64,000 nt of DNA from Streptomyces sp. LX-29 (GTDB taxonomy: Bacteria; Actinomycetota; Actinomycetes; Streptomycetales; Streptomycetaceae), in NCBI RefSeq assembly GCF_029541745.1, contig NZ_CP089746.1, positions 1,488,001 to 1,552,000 of the forward strand, given 5' to 3'. Positions 33,947 through 41,615 of this stretch are shown here, piece after piece (position 1 is the stretch's first letter; every line of letters starts with the position of its first letter). Position numbers and translations under genes: made by a program. The notes under the pieces are model-generated. The model was not told where the DNA came from, ran no database searches, and worked only from the letters and a program-made list of their open reading frames with translations.

Positions 33947-34249
33947 CTAGGCGGCGGCTCCGGTGGCGACCTCCTGGATCCGGTGCGCGAGCTCGAAGTC
34001 GAGGGCGGTCACCTTGCCGCCGACGCTGTGGGTGTTCACCGAGACGGTGAGGGTGGTGTAGCCGAGCGCCAGATCGGAGTGGTGGTTCAGCTCGTCCTGC
34101 ACCCGGGCGATCCGCCCGACGGCGTCGGCCGCGTCCAGGTGGCTCACGTAGGTGTAGGTGCGGGTGATCTGGTCGCCCTCGACCGACCAGCCGGGGAGAT
34201 CCTCCAGGCGCTCCTCGATCTCCTTGTGTGAGAGCGGTTCGACTGCCAT
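33947..34249 (-). CDS. pterin-4a-carbinolamine dehydratase
   Basis: The 100-aa protein matches 4a-hydroxytetrahydrobiopterin dehydratase (PhhB/DCoH). These enzymes recycle the pterin cofactor after aromatic amino-acid hydroxylation. The catalytic-histidine region ELNHHSDLALGYTTLTVSVN and the terminal HSVGGKVTALDFELAHRI are present at full family length. The ATG at 34249 is preceded by GGAG. It is divergent from the XRE regulator at 34387. No aromatic amino-acid hydroxylase gene is in the window. Confidence 0.93.
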   Translation of the reverse strand: MAVEPLSHKEIEERLEDLPGWSVEGDQITRTYTYVSHLDAADAVGRIARVQDELNHHSDLALGYTTLTVSVNTHSVGGKVTALDFELAHRIQEVATGAAA

Positions 34250-34374
34250 GGCGCATCAGCTCCTTCGTCGCGCGCGGGCGGAGGGGGTGGCGGTGGCCGG
34301 TGGCGTACGGTCGCCGGAGCTCCAGCGTGCCACGCGCCACCGCTGTCCCGCTCGGGCACCGAAGCGTGTTCGGT

Positions 34375-34386
34375 TACGGTCGGGGC
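34375..34386 (+). promoter_or_regulatory. leaderless promoter -10 of the XRE regulator
   Basis: TACGGT at 34375-34380 lies six bases before the ATG at 34387, with only CGGGGC between them. Confidence 0.45.
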
Positions 34387-35205
34387 ATGACGACTGCCAC
34401 CGCTCCGGGCGTGGGCGCGCTGCTCCGCGAATGGCGGGACCGGCGCCGGATCAGCCAACTGGAGCTGGCGCTGCGCGCCGACTCCTCCGCCCGCCACATC
34501 AGCTTCATCGAGACCGGTCGTTCCCGGCCCAGCCAGGAGATGGTGCTGCGCCTGGCGGACCACCTCGACGTGCCGGTGCGCGAGCGCAACGCGCTGCTGA
34601 TCGCCGCCGGTTACGCACCGCACTACCCGGACACCGCGCTGGACGCCCCCGAGATGGAGCCCCTGCGGACCTGCGTGGAGCAGTTGCTGACCGGCTACGA
34701 GCCGTATCCCGCGCTCGTCGTCGACGGCACGTACGACATCGTGGCGGCCAACCGGAGCGTCGGGATGTTCCTGGAAGGCGTGGCGGAACACCTGATCACG
34801 CCCCCGCTGAACGCGATGCGCCTCACCCTCCACCCGGAGGGCATGGCGCCCCGCATCCGCAATCTGCGCGCCTGGCGCGCCGATCTGCTGTCGCAGATGG
34901 ACCGCCAGCTGGCGCTGCTGCGCTCCGCCCCGCTGCGCGCGCTCTACGACGAGGTCAGCGCGTATCCGCTGCCGCCGGAGTCGGAGCCGGACGCGGCGGA
35001 GGCTCCGGGTGCCGCGGAGTACCCGCCCTTCGCCCTGCCGATGGTGATCGAGCATGACGGGCGGGTGTTGTCCTTCGTCTCCACCATCGCCACCTTCAAC
35101 ACCCCGATGGACGTGACCGTCTCCGAGCTGGCCATCGAGACGTTCCTGCCGGCCGACTCGGAGACGAGCGCCTATCTGGCGCGGGCGGCCCGGCTCAGGC
35201 CGTAG
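34387..35205 (+). CDS. XRE-family regulator with MmyB-like ligand-binding domain
   Basis: This 272-aa protein has an N-terminal XRE helix-turn-helix (LLREWRDRRRISQLELALRA, SSARHISFIETGRSRPSQEM). A C-terminal PAS-like MmyB ligand-binding domain follows (PYPALVVDGTYDIVAANRSV, ending LAIETFLPADSET). This two-domain family is abundant in Streptomyces, and members usually control an adjacent reductase or NTF2-like gene. The convergent NTF2-like gene overlaps its 3' end by 11 bp and is the best candidate target. Confidence 0.9.
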   Translation: MTTATAPGVGALLREWRDRRRISQLELALRADSSARHISFIETGRSRPSQEMVLRLADHLDVPVRERNALLIAAGYAPHYPDTALDAPEMEPLRTCVEQLLTGYEPYPALVVDGTYDIVAANRSVGMFLEGVAEHLITPPLNAMRLTLHPEGMAPRIRNLRAWRADLLSQMDRQLALLRSAPLRALYDEVSAYPLPPESEPDAAEAPGAAEYPPFALPMVIEHDGRVLSFVSTIATFNTPMDVTVSELAIETFLPADSETSAYLARAARLRP

Positions 35206-35593
35206 GGACGCGGTCCAGGAAGCCGAGCACGGAGCGTATCCGGCCGTCCTCGGCCAGCGTGATGACGTCGAACCCGGCCACCGGCGCCACGGCCGGGTCC
35301 GCCACCGACACCAGCTCCCAGCCGAAGCGGGCCGTGTCGTGGTGCCCGTCCACGTCCCCGGTCTGCCGGAAGACGAAGCCGGGGAACTGCTCCTGGGCCC
35401 CGGCGATCACGGCCGCCAGCCGCGCGTGGCCGCTGACGTCGGCGAGCGGGTCGGTGTAGGAACCGTCCTCGACCCAGGCGGCCGCGACGGCCTCGGCGAG
35501 CTGGTCGGTCCCCTCCGTCGCGTTCCACGCCTCGAAGTAGCGGGCGACGGCGGCGGCGTACGGCGACTGCGACTGCGGCTGGGACTGCGACAT
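35195..35593 (-). CDS. NTF2/SnoaL-like domain protein
   Basis: This 132-aa protein has the nuclear-transport-factor-2 cone fold typical of SnoaL-like polyketide cyclases and ketosteroid-isomerase-like proteins (AVARYFEAWNATEGTDQLAE, GSYTDPLADVSG, VAGFDVITLAEDGRIRSVLG). The first eleven residues are Ser/Gln-rich. GAGGAG precedes the ATG at 35593 by about nine bases. The gene overlaps the XRE regulator tail to tail, and a palindrome lies about 115 bp upstream. The specific ligand is not known. Confidence 0.85.
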   Translation of the reverse strand: MSQSQPQSQSPYAAAVARYFEAWNATEGTDQLAEAVAAAWVEDGSYTDPLADVSGHARLAAVIAGAQEQFPGFVFRQTGDVDGHHDTARFGWELVSVADPAVAPVAGFDVITLAEDGRIRSVLGFLDRVPTA

Positions 35594-35706
35594 GGCGGCG
35601 ATCTCCTCGACTGGACGTCGGCACTGGTCGGACCCGGGTCCCGGACCGGAGTGCGCCGGCCCGGAACCCGATGCCTTCACGATGCCGCGGACGCCGACCG
35701 TGGTCG

Positions 35707-35723
35707 ATTACCTGTGGGGTAAT
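35707..35723. promoter_or_regulatory. 17-bp palindrome upstream of the NTF2-like gene
   Basis: ATTACC-TGTGG-GGTAAT is a perfect 6-bp inverted repeat in an otherwise GC-rich gap. It may be the operator for the XRE regulator encoded next door. Confidence 0.45.
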
Positions 35724-35760
35724 GGGGCTGCGCCGTGCCTCCGTTGGTCTCCCGGGAACG

Positions 35761-35818
35761 CATGAGCGCTGCCGCGGTCCGCCGTGCGGTGCACGGGCGG
35801 GGTGCGGCAGCGCTCATG
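35761..35818. terminator. large terminator hairpin after the second permease
   Basis: Perfect 15-bp arms CATGAGCGCTGCCGC and its complement enclose a 28-nt loop that itself contains CCGCCGTGC/GCACGGGCGG. It ends 18 bp from the stop of the leftward permease gene. Confidence 0.7.
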
Positions 35819-35836
35819 GAGTGAGCCGTCGGGCGG

Positions 35837-37309
35837 TCAGGACACGCTGTCGGCCAGTTCGGCCGAGGCGTCGGAGGCCGGCGCGGCGCTCCCGGCCGCC
35901 GGGGCGGTCGCGGGCTCGGCGGCCCGCTCGGCGGCCGCGGCGGCCGACTTACGACGGGCGGCCAGCCAGGCGTAGACGAGCACACCGGCGAAGAGGAACA
36001 GCGAGCCCTGGTAGACCGCCGCGTAGCCGGCGCCGGCGACCAGCCAGAAGGAGAAGCCGAAGCCGGTGAGGGCCAGGGCGGTGTCCCACACGAAGCGGCC
36101 GGTGCGCACCTCGGCGCCGCGTCCCGCCAGCAGGAAGTAGAGCTGGGCGCCGGAGGCGAGCAGGTACGGGACGGTCGCCGAGAAGGTGGTGATCAGCACC
36201 AGCACCTCGAAGACCCGGTCCGAGGCCGAGCTGTAGTTGACGATGGTGAGCAGCGAGGCCAGGACGGCGCCGACCAGCACGCCGGTGGTGGGCACTCCGC
36301 GCCGCTTGACGGCGAAGAACTCGGGGAAGAGGCCGTCCTTCGCGGCGGCGTACGGGGCCTGGGCGCTCATCAGCGTCCAGCCGTTCAGCGCGCCGAGGAT
36401 GGAGATCACCGCGGCGGCGGCGATCAGCGTGCCGCCCCAGGTGCCACCGAACATGGCGTTGACGGCGTCGGAGAACGGCGCGCTGGAGTTGACCAGGTCG
36501 TCGTGGGCCACGGTGCCGAAGACGGCGAGGGTGCCCAGCAGGTAGACGACGGCGGCGCCGATGGTGCCCAGGACGCTGGCCCGGCCGACGTTGCGCTCGG
36601 GATCGCGCACCTCGCCCGCGCTCATCGCGGCCGACTCCACGCCGACGTAGCTGTAGAGCAGCAGGGCGGCCGAGGCGGACAGGCCGCCGAGCGCGCTGCC
36701 GCCGCTCTCGTTGAAGGAGCCGAGGTTGTCGGCGTCGAAGAAGAAGAGTCCGACGACGGCGACGAAGAGCAGCGGGACGAACTTCAGGATGGTGGAGATC
36801 AGCTGCACGACGCCCACCCAGCGGGTCCCGGCGAGGTTCGCCAGGGCGGGCAGCCACACCACGAGCAGCGCCACGGCGAGCTTGACGCCCTTGGACATCT
36901 CGCCGTCGATGAGCACGTCGATGTAGCCGACGCCGACGAAGGCGAGGCCCGCGTTGCTCACCCAGGCCATGGTCCAGAACGACCAGGCGGAGAGGAATCC
37001 CGCGAAGTCACCGAAGGCGGCACGCGCGTAGACATAGGGGCCGCCGGTGCGCGGATCGCGCCGCGCCAGCCCGCCGAAGACGAGGGCGAGGGCGATGGCG
37101 CCGACGGTCAGGACCGCGAAGGCCAGCAGGCTGACGGTGCCGTACGGGGCGACGGCGGCCGGCAGCAGGAAGATGCCGCCTCCGATGATGTTGCCCATGA
37201 CGAGCGCGGTCGCGGTCGGCAGGCCGAAGCGGCGGGTGTGGCTGGGGCCCGCGGCGCCGCCGTCGAGGTCGTCGACGGGGGACGGGCCGGAGTGACGAGG
37301 GTCGTGCAT
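35837..37309 (-). CDS. APC-superfamily amino-acid permease/antiporter
   Basis: This 490-aa protein has about 12 membrane segments. The APC signature is at the first helix (TALVMGNIIGGGIFLLPAAV), with TGGPYVYARAAFGDFAGFLS and LLLYSYVGVESAAMSAGEVR later. It resembles arginine/ornithine- or basic-amino-acid-type antiporters (YjdE/ArcD group). The substrate is not determined. The C-terminus is a 45-residue Ala/Ser/Glu-rich cytoplasmic tail. The ATG at 37309 is used. The gene is monocistronic with a strong terminator downstream. Confidence 0.9.
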   Translation of the reverse strand: MHDPRHSGPSPVDDLDGGAAGPSHTRRFGLPTATALVMGNIIGGGIFLLPAAVAPYGTVSLLAFAVLTVGAIALALVFGGLARRDPRTGGPYVYARAAFGDFAGFLSAWSFWTMAWVSNAGLAFVGVGYIDVLIDGEMSKGVKLAVALLVVWLPALANLAGTRWVGVVQLISTILKFVPLLFVAVVGLFFFDADNLGSFNESGGSALGGLSASAALLLYSYVGVESAAMSAGEVRDPERNVGRASVLGTIGAAVVYLLGTLAVFGTVAHDDLVNSSAPFSDAVNAMFGGTWGGTLIAAAAVISILGALNGWTLMSAQAPYAAAKDGLFPEFFAVKRRGVPTTGVLVGAVLASLLTIVNYSSASDRVFEVLVLITTFSATVPYLLASGAQLYFLLAGRGAEVRTGRFVWDTALALTGFGFSFWLVAGAGYAAVYQGSLFLFAGVLVYAWLAARRKSAAAAAERAAEPATAPAAGSAAPASDASAELADSVS

Positions 37310-37419
37310 AAGGGTGGTGCGCCTCTCATCGTGCCAAGGTCCAACGCCCGCGAGGGTCCGCCCAGGTTTGGCGGGGCGAGCGCCCAGACATGGTCAGCGA
37401 TGGGAAACGCAGCGCAAAA

Positions 37420-39858
37420 TCACCGTGCATTGTCCGGTGCCGCCGGGGTAACGACAGGAAAAGGTGCGGACATATCGCCGCCGGACGGAGATTCATTCGC
37501 CGAGATCCGCGATGCGCCACACGGATTGGCTGATTCCGATTCCTTCTCCGCAGCCTCCTCGGCCTCCGCGGAGATCGCGGCTCCCACGGTTTCCGCGGCT
37601 CTCTCCCGCGCGGCGGGAGCCTCGGCGTTCACGGCCGTCCGCCCCTCCGTGGCCGGCCGCGCGGCCGGCCGTGTCCGCACCGGCCCGGAGCCCGCCTCCG
37701 TCACGGCGGCCGTCGCCGCCGCCGGCACCTGAGGGCCGTCCGCCTCCGCCAGCCAGCGACGCAGCACCGCGTGCACCTGCTCCGCCCCGACCAACGGTCG
37801 GCCGTCGGGGGTCGGCGGGGACAGCTCGCCTGGCCACAGCAGGAAGGCGTGGCCCTGCTCGCCGCCGAGGCCGCCGTGCGAGCCGATCTGCTGCTCGAAG
37901 GCGTGCACCTCTCCGGTGTCCGGGTGGTAGGCGGAGTTGATCATGATGTCGGCGGCGTTCGCAAAGCCCGCGGTGCGGCGTACGGCCTCCGCCGCGCCCT
38001 CGCCGAAGGGCGCCAGCGGGCTGACGCCGATGGTGCGCCCGGTGTCCAGATGGTGTTCCGCCCCGCCGGCCCCCAGCACCACCGCGCCGTGTTCGGCGGA
38101 GCGCACCAGGACGAAGCCGACGCCCGGGTGGTCGGCCAGGGTGCGCAGCAGCGCCGGATGGCGGCGGTCGAGCTGCTCGCGGCTCATCCGGCCCGGGGTG
38201 TCGGGGAACGAGACCAGCCCCAGGTTGCCGGAGGCGAGCACCACGGGGCCCGCGGGGCGCCCCCGCCGCTCGCCCGCCGTCCGGCCCTCCCGCGCCGCCT
38301 CCCGTGTCTCCGCGTCGCCGTGCTCCGGCCGGTGCGGCGCCGTCCGGGCCGCCTCCTGCGCCTCCGCGCCGTCCCTCTCCGGTCGGTGCAGCGCCACCCG
38401 GGCCGCCTCGCGAGCCTCGGCCCCGCTGGCCGTGCGCCCGGCACGCCGGGAGACCGGCAGCCCGCAGCCGGCCCGCACCAGGTCCTCCAGGGTCAGCCCG
38501 AAGCGGCCGGCGAAGGTCTCCCCCGGGCTCTGGCCGTGGTCGGAGAGGAGCACGATGCGGTACTCGCGCGGCGCGTGTTCGACGATCTTCGCGATGAGGG
38601 CGACGGCCCGGTCCAGACGGCGCAGCACCTGGTGGGTGTCGCGGCTGCGCGGCCCGGAGTGGTGGGCGACCTCGTCGTAGGCGACCAGGTCGGCGTAGAC
38701 CGCGGTGCGCCCGGAGAGGATGTCGCCGATGACCGCGGTGACCACCACGTCCCGCTCCACGACGGTCGCGAAGGCCCGGATGAAGGGGTAGAGGCCGCCG
38801 CGGCGCACCCGGGGCGTCTCGCGACGCAGCTTGGCGCGGGTGGACTGGCCCAGCTCGCGGAGGACCTCGGCGACGAAGGAGCCGGCGGTGCGGGTGGCGT
38901 TGGCGGGGTCGGAGAAGTACGCGAAGTATCCGGAGCGGGAGCGGTTGTACCGACCGCGCCGGGCGGCGACGGACAGGACCAGGGCGAGCTGGTCGGCGCC
39001 GCCGGTGAAGAGGTTGCCGCGGCTGGCGCCGTCGACGGTGAGCAGCCCGCCGTCGCCGCTGCGGGCGGCGGCGCGGCGCTGGAGGGCGGCGGCGCTGGTC
39101 GGCCGGTTGCTGACCATGACCTCCCCGCTCTCCTTCTCGTACCAGCGGAAGGCGGGCACGTCCTCGTTGGAGCCGTGCAGTATGCCGAGCTGGCTGGCGC
39201 CGGTCTGGCTGGACCAGTCGGTGCGCCACGGAGTGAGGGTGTGGGTGCTGCCCGCCCAGCGGGCCAGTGTCTCCATCAGCGGGCGTGTGCCGCGCAGGGC
39301 GTCCCGGAGCACGTCGTGTCCCACCCCGTCGAGCTGGAGGAAGATCGTGCCCGGCGGCGGTCGCTCCGGCCCCCGCTCGTCCCGTCCGCGTCGCCGTCCG
39401 CGGCCGGCGAGGCGCGCCAGCCGGCGGCGGTAGGCGCCGTCGTCGCGCACGGTGAGGAAGGTGCTGGTCGCCGAGGAGGCGGCGGACATCACGGCGGCGA
39501 CGACCACGGCGGTCCGCGGATCCACCGAGCCCCGACCGTCCGGGACCAGGCTGAGGGCGAGCAGCAGCAGCGAGCCGTTGAGGACGAAGACCGACAGGCC
39601 GAGGACGAAGGCGGGCACCAGCAGCAGCGCGCGGACGAGCAACGGCCAGACCAGGGCGCTGAGCAGGCCGAACGCTCCCGCTCCGGCGGCCGCGGTGATG
39701 CCGATGCGGGTGGCGCTGTCGCCGTCGGCGGACTGGAGCCGGAAGTCGGGCAGCACTCCCGCGAGCACCAGCATGGTGAGCGTGGCGACCGCCCACACCG
39801 CGGTCACCCTGAGCAGGGCACCGCCCAGGGTCCTCCATCGGGGTCGGGGCACCTGCAC
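37420..39858 (-). CDS. membrane-anchored alkaline-phosphatase-superfamily phosphodiesterase with holin-like N-terminus
   Basis: The 812-aa protein starts at a GTG with AGGTAAGG upstream. Residues about 13-130 contain four hydrophobic helices like those of phage-holin-family membrane domains. The rest is an alkaline-phosphatase-superfamily domain with metal motifs in IFLQLDGVGHDVL, YADLVAYDEVAHHSG, VLLSDHGQSPG and GSHGGLGGEQGHAFLLWPG. Within that domain a hydrophilic insertion (genomic 38240-38450) repeats EAARVALHRPERDG/EAARTAPHRPEHGD-type blocks. The final 100 residues are Ala/Glu-rich and probably disordered. It is likely a nucleotide- or lipid-directed phosphodiesterase at the membrane. 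The substrate is unknown. Confidence 0.85.
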   Translation of the reverse strand: MQVPRPRWRTLGGALLRVTAVWAVATLTMLVLAGVLPDFRLQSADGDSATRIGITAAAGAGAFGLLSALVWPLLVRALLLVPAFVLGLSVFVLNGSLLLLALSLVPDGRGSVDPRTAVVVAAVMSAASSATSTFLTVRDDGAYRRRLARLAGRGRRRGRDERGPERPPPGTIFLQLDGVGHDVLRDALRGTRPLMETLARWAGSTHTLTPWRTDWSSQTGASQLGILHGSNEDVPAFRWYEKESGEVMVSNRPTSAAALQRRAAARSGDGGLLTVDGASRGNLFTGGADQLALVLSVAARRGRYNRSRSGYFAYFSDPANATRTAGSFVAEVLRELGQSTRAKLRRETPRVRRGGLYPFIRAFATVVERDVVVTAVIGDILSGRTAVYADLVAYDEVAHHSGPRSRDTHQVLRRLDRAVALIAKIVEHAPREYRIVLLSDHGQSPGETFAGRFGLTLEDLVRAGCGLPVSRRAGRTASGAEAREAARVALHRPERDGAEAQEAARTAPHRPEHGDAETREAAREGRTAGERRGRPAGPVVLASGNLGLVSFPDTPGRMSREQLDRRHPALLRTLADHPGVGFVLVRSAEHGAVVLGAGGAEHHLDTGRTIGVSPLAPFGEGAAEAVRRTAGFANAADIMINSAYHPDTGEVHAFEQQIGSHGGLGGEQGHAFLLWPGELSPPTPDGRPLVGAEQVHAVLRRWLAEADGPQVPAAATAAVTEAGSGPVRTRPAARPATEGRTAVNAEAPAARERAAETVGAAISAEAEEAAEKESESANPCGASRISANESPSGGDMSAPFPVVTPAAPDNAR

Positions 39859-40040
39859 GCCTTACCTCACCTCACACGCGGACTCCTCTCCCAGCCTGTC
39901 ACAGCGGGTGCCCCTGGAGTGTGGCCGCGATCATCGAGCGGGGGCCAACGGTTTTCACCGCCCGCGGGGAGCGGCTGAACTACGCTCGGGTGGGGGACGA
40001 ACGGTGCGGGCCCGGTCGCCGAGCGTGCGGGAGGTTGCGG

Positions 40041-40823
40041 GTGTCGGTGGAGGTCACCTGGTGGGGTCACGCCACCGCGACGGTGCGGGACTCCGGGGTG
40101 CGGGTGCTGACCGACCCGCTCTTCGTGGCACGGCTGGCGCATCTGCGGCGGCGCCGCGGGCCGCTGCCGCCGCCCGAGGCCGCGCGCGCGGACGTCGCCC
40201 TGGTCTCCCATCTGCACGCCGACCATCTCCATCTGGGCTCGCTGGCGCGGCTGGCGCCGGGCACCCGGCTGCTGGTGCCGTGGGGCACGGGGCGGGCGGT
40301 GCCGCGGCTGCGGCGGTTGGCGGCCGAGCGCGGGCTGCGGGTCACCGAGGTCCTGCCGGGTGACGAGATGGTCGTCGGCGAGGTGCGGATACGGGCGGTG
40401 CCCGCCGTGCACGACGGGCGCCGGCTGCCGTACGGGCCGCACCGGTCTCCGGCGTTGGGCTTCGTGGTGCGCGGCGAGGCGACCACGTACTTCGCGGGCG
40501 ACACCGGGCTCTTCGACCGGATGGCGGAGGCGGTGGGGCCGTGCGACGTGGCGCTGCTGCCGGTCGGCGGCTGGGGCCCGTTCCTGGGCCACGGCCACCT
40601 GGACGCGCGACGGGCGGCGCAGGCGCTGGCCCGGCTGGGCGCGCGCAGCGCGGTCCCGGTGCACTACGGCACCTACTGGCCCATCGGCATGGACGCGGTG
40701 CGACCGCATGAGTTCCACGCGCCGGGCGACGACTTCGTGCGGCACGCGGGGCAGGTGGCACCGGCGGCGGCGGTGCACCTGCTGCGGCACGGGGAGAGCG
40801 TACGGCTGGAGCCCGCGCGGTGA
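40041..40823 (+). CDS. MBL-fold metallohydrolase
   Basis: This 260-aa metallo-beta-lactamase-fold protein is of the UlaG/RomA-like type. It has the zinc motif VSHLHADHLHLGSL, further ligands in AVHDGRRL and YFAGDTGLFDRM, and VPVHYGTYWPIGM near the end. The GTG at 40041 has GGGAGG six bases upstream. The frame is open to 39921 without an RBS. The following DedA gene overlaps it by four bases (GTGA), so the two are one operon. UlaG-like members hydrolyse phosphodiester or lactone bonds. The substrate here is unknown. Confidence 0.88.
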   Translation: MSVEVTWWGHATATVRDSGVRVLTDPLFVARLAHLRRRRGPLPPPEAARADVALVSHLHADHLHLGSLARLAPGTRLLVPWGTGRAVPRLRRLAAERGLRVTEVLPGDEMVVGEVRIRAVPAVHDGRRLPYGPHRSPALGFVVRGEATTYFAGDTGLFDRMAEAVGPCDVALLPVGGWGPFLGHGHLDARRAAQALARLGARSAVPVHYGTYWPIGMDAVRPHEFHAPGDDFVRHAGQVAPAAAVHLLRHGESVRLEPAR

Positions 40824-41473
40824 TCGGCGCCGTGCTGGGCGAGCTCGGCGAGCTGGCCCGTGGGGTGCCCTCGGAGTCGACCCAACAGGCGGTGGGCTAT
40901 CCGTCGCTGTTTCTGCTGATCTACTTCGGCGCCCTGGTGCCGGTGGTGCCGACGGGCGTGATCGTCAGTTCGGCTTCGGTCGTCGCCCTGCACCAGCAGG
41001 TCGCGCCGTTCTCCCTCGTCGTCGTCTTCGGGGTGGCCTCGGGCGCGGCCTTCCTCGGTGATCTGACGCTGTACTGGCTCGGCGGGCGCGGGGTGCGCTC
41101 CCGCAACGGGTCGCGCTGGCTGAGCCGTCTCACCGACCGGGCCGCCCCGGAGCGGCTGGCCCAGGCCCAGGACCGGCTGGCCGAGCACGGGGTGACGGTG
41201 CTGGTGCTGTCCCGGCTGATCCCCGGGGGCCGGATTCCGGTGATGCTGGCCTGCCTGCTCGCCGGCATGCCCACCCGTCGGTTCGCCCATGGCGCCGGGC
41301 CGGCCGCGCTGGCCTGGGCCGCCACGTACCAGCTCATCGGGCTGCTCGGCGGCGCCCTGTTCGCCAAGCCCTGGGAGGGCGTCCTCGCCGCCGTGGTGCT
41401 GACCCTCCTGGTGGCCGCCACCCCGGCCCTCTGGCGGCGGCTGCGCCGCGCCGGCGGCGAGGCGGCGGGCTGA
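40820..41473 (+). CDS. DedA-family membrane protein
   Basis: The 217-aa protein has DedA/SNARE-associated features: VVVFGVASGAAFLGDLTLYW, the re-entrant segments with VTVLVLSRLIPGGRIPVMLA, then LAGMPTRRFAHGAG and two C-terminal helices. Proteins of this family act in membrane lipid homeostasis, with some acting as undecaprenyl-phosphate or phospholipid flippases. The GTG start overlaps the MBL stop as GTGA. The 142 bp after it are empty apart from GC-rich dyads. Confidence 0.88.
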   Translation: MIGAVLGELGELARGVPSESTQQAVGYPSLFLLIYFGALVPVVPTGVIVSSASVVALHQQVAPFSLVVVFGVASGAAFLGDLTLYWLGGRGVRSRNGSRWLSRLTDRAAPERLAQAQDRLAEHGVTVLVLSRLIPGGRIPVMLACLLAGMPTRRFAHGAGPAALAWAATYQLIGLLGGALFAKPWEGVLAAVVLTLLVAATPALWRRLRRAGGEAAG

Positions 41474-41615
41474 GGCCGTCCGACGCGCGGGGGAGGCCCC
41501 GGGCGCGGACCGGCCGGGGTCCGTAGGCGACGGGGTCTCCCCCGCCCGCCCGAGCCCGGCCGCGGGCGAGACGGGTCGGGGTGGGCGGACGGGCGAGCGG
41601 GGAGCGCGACGGGGG

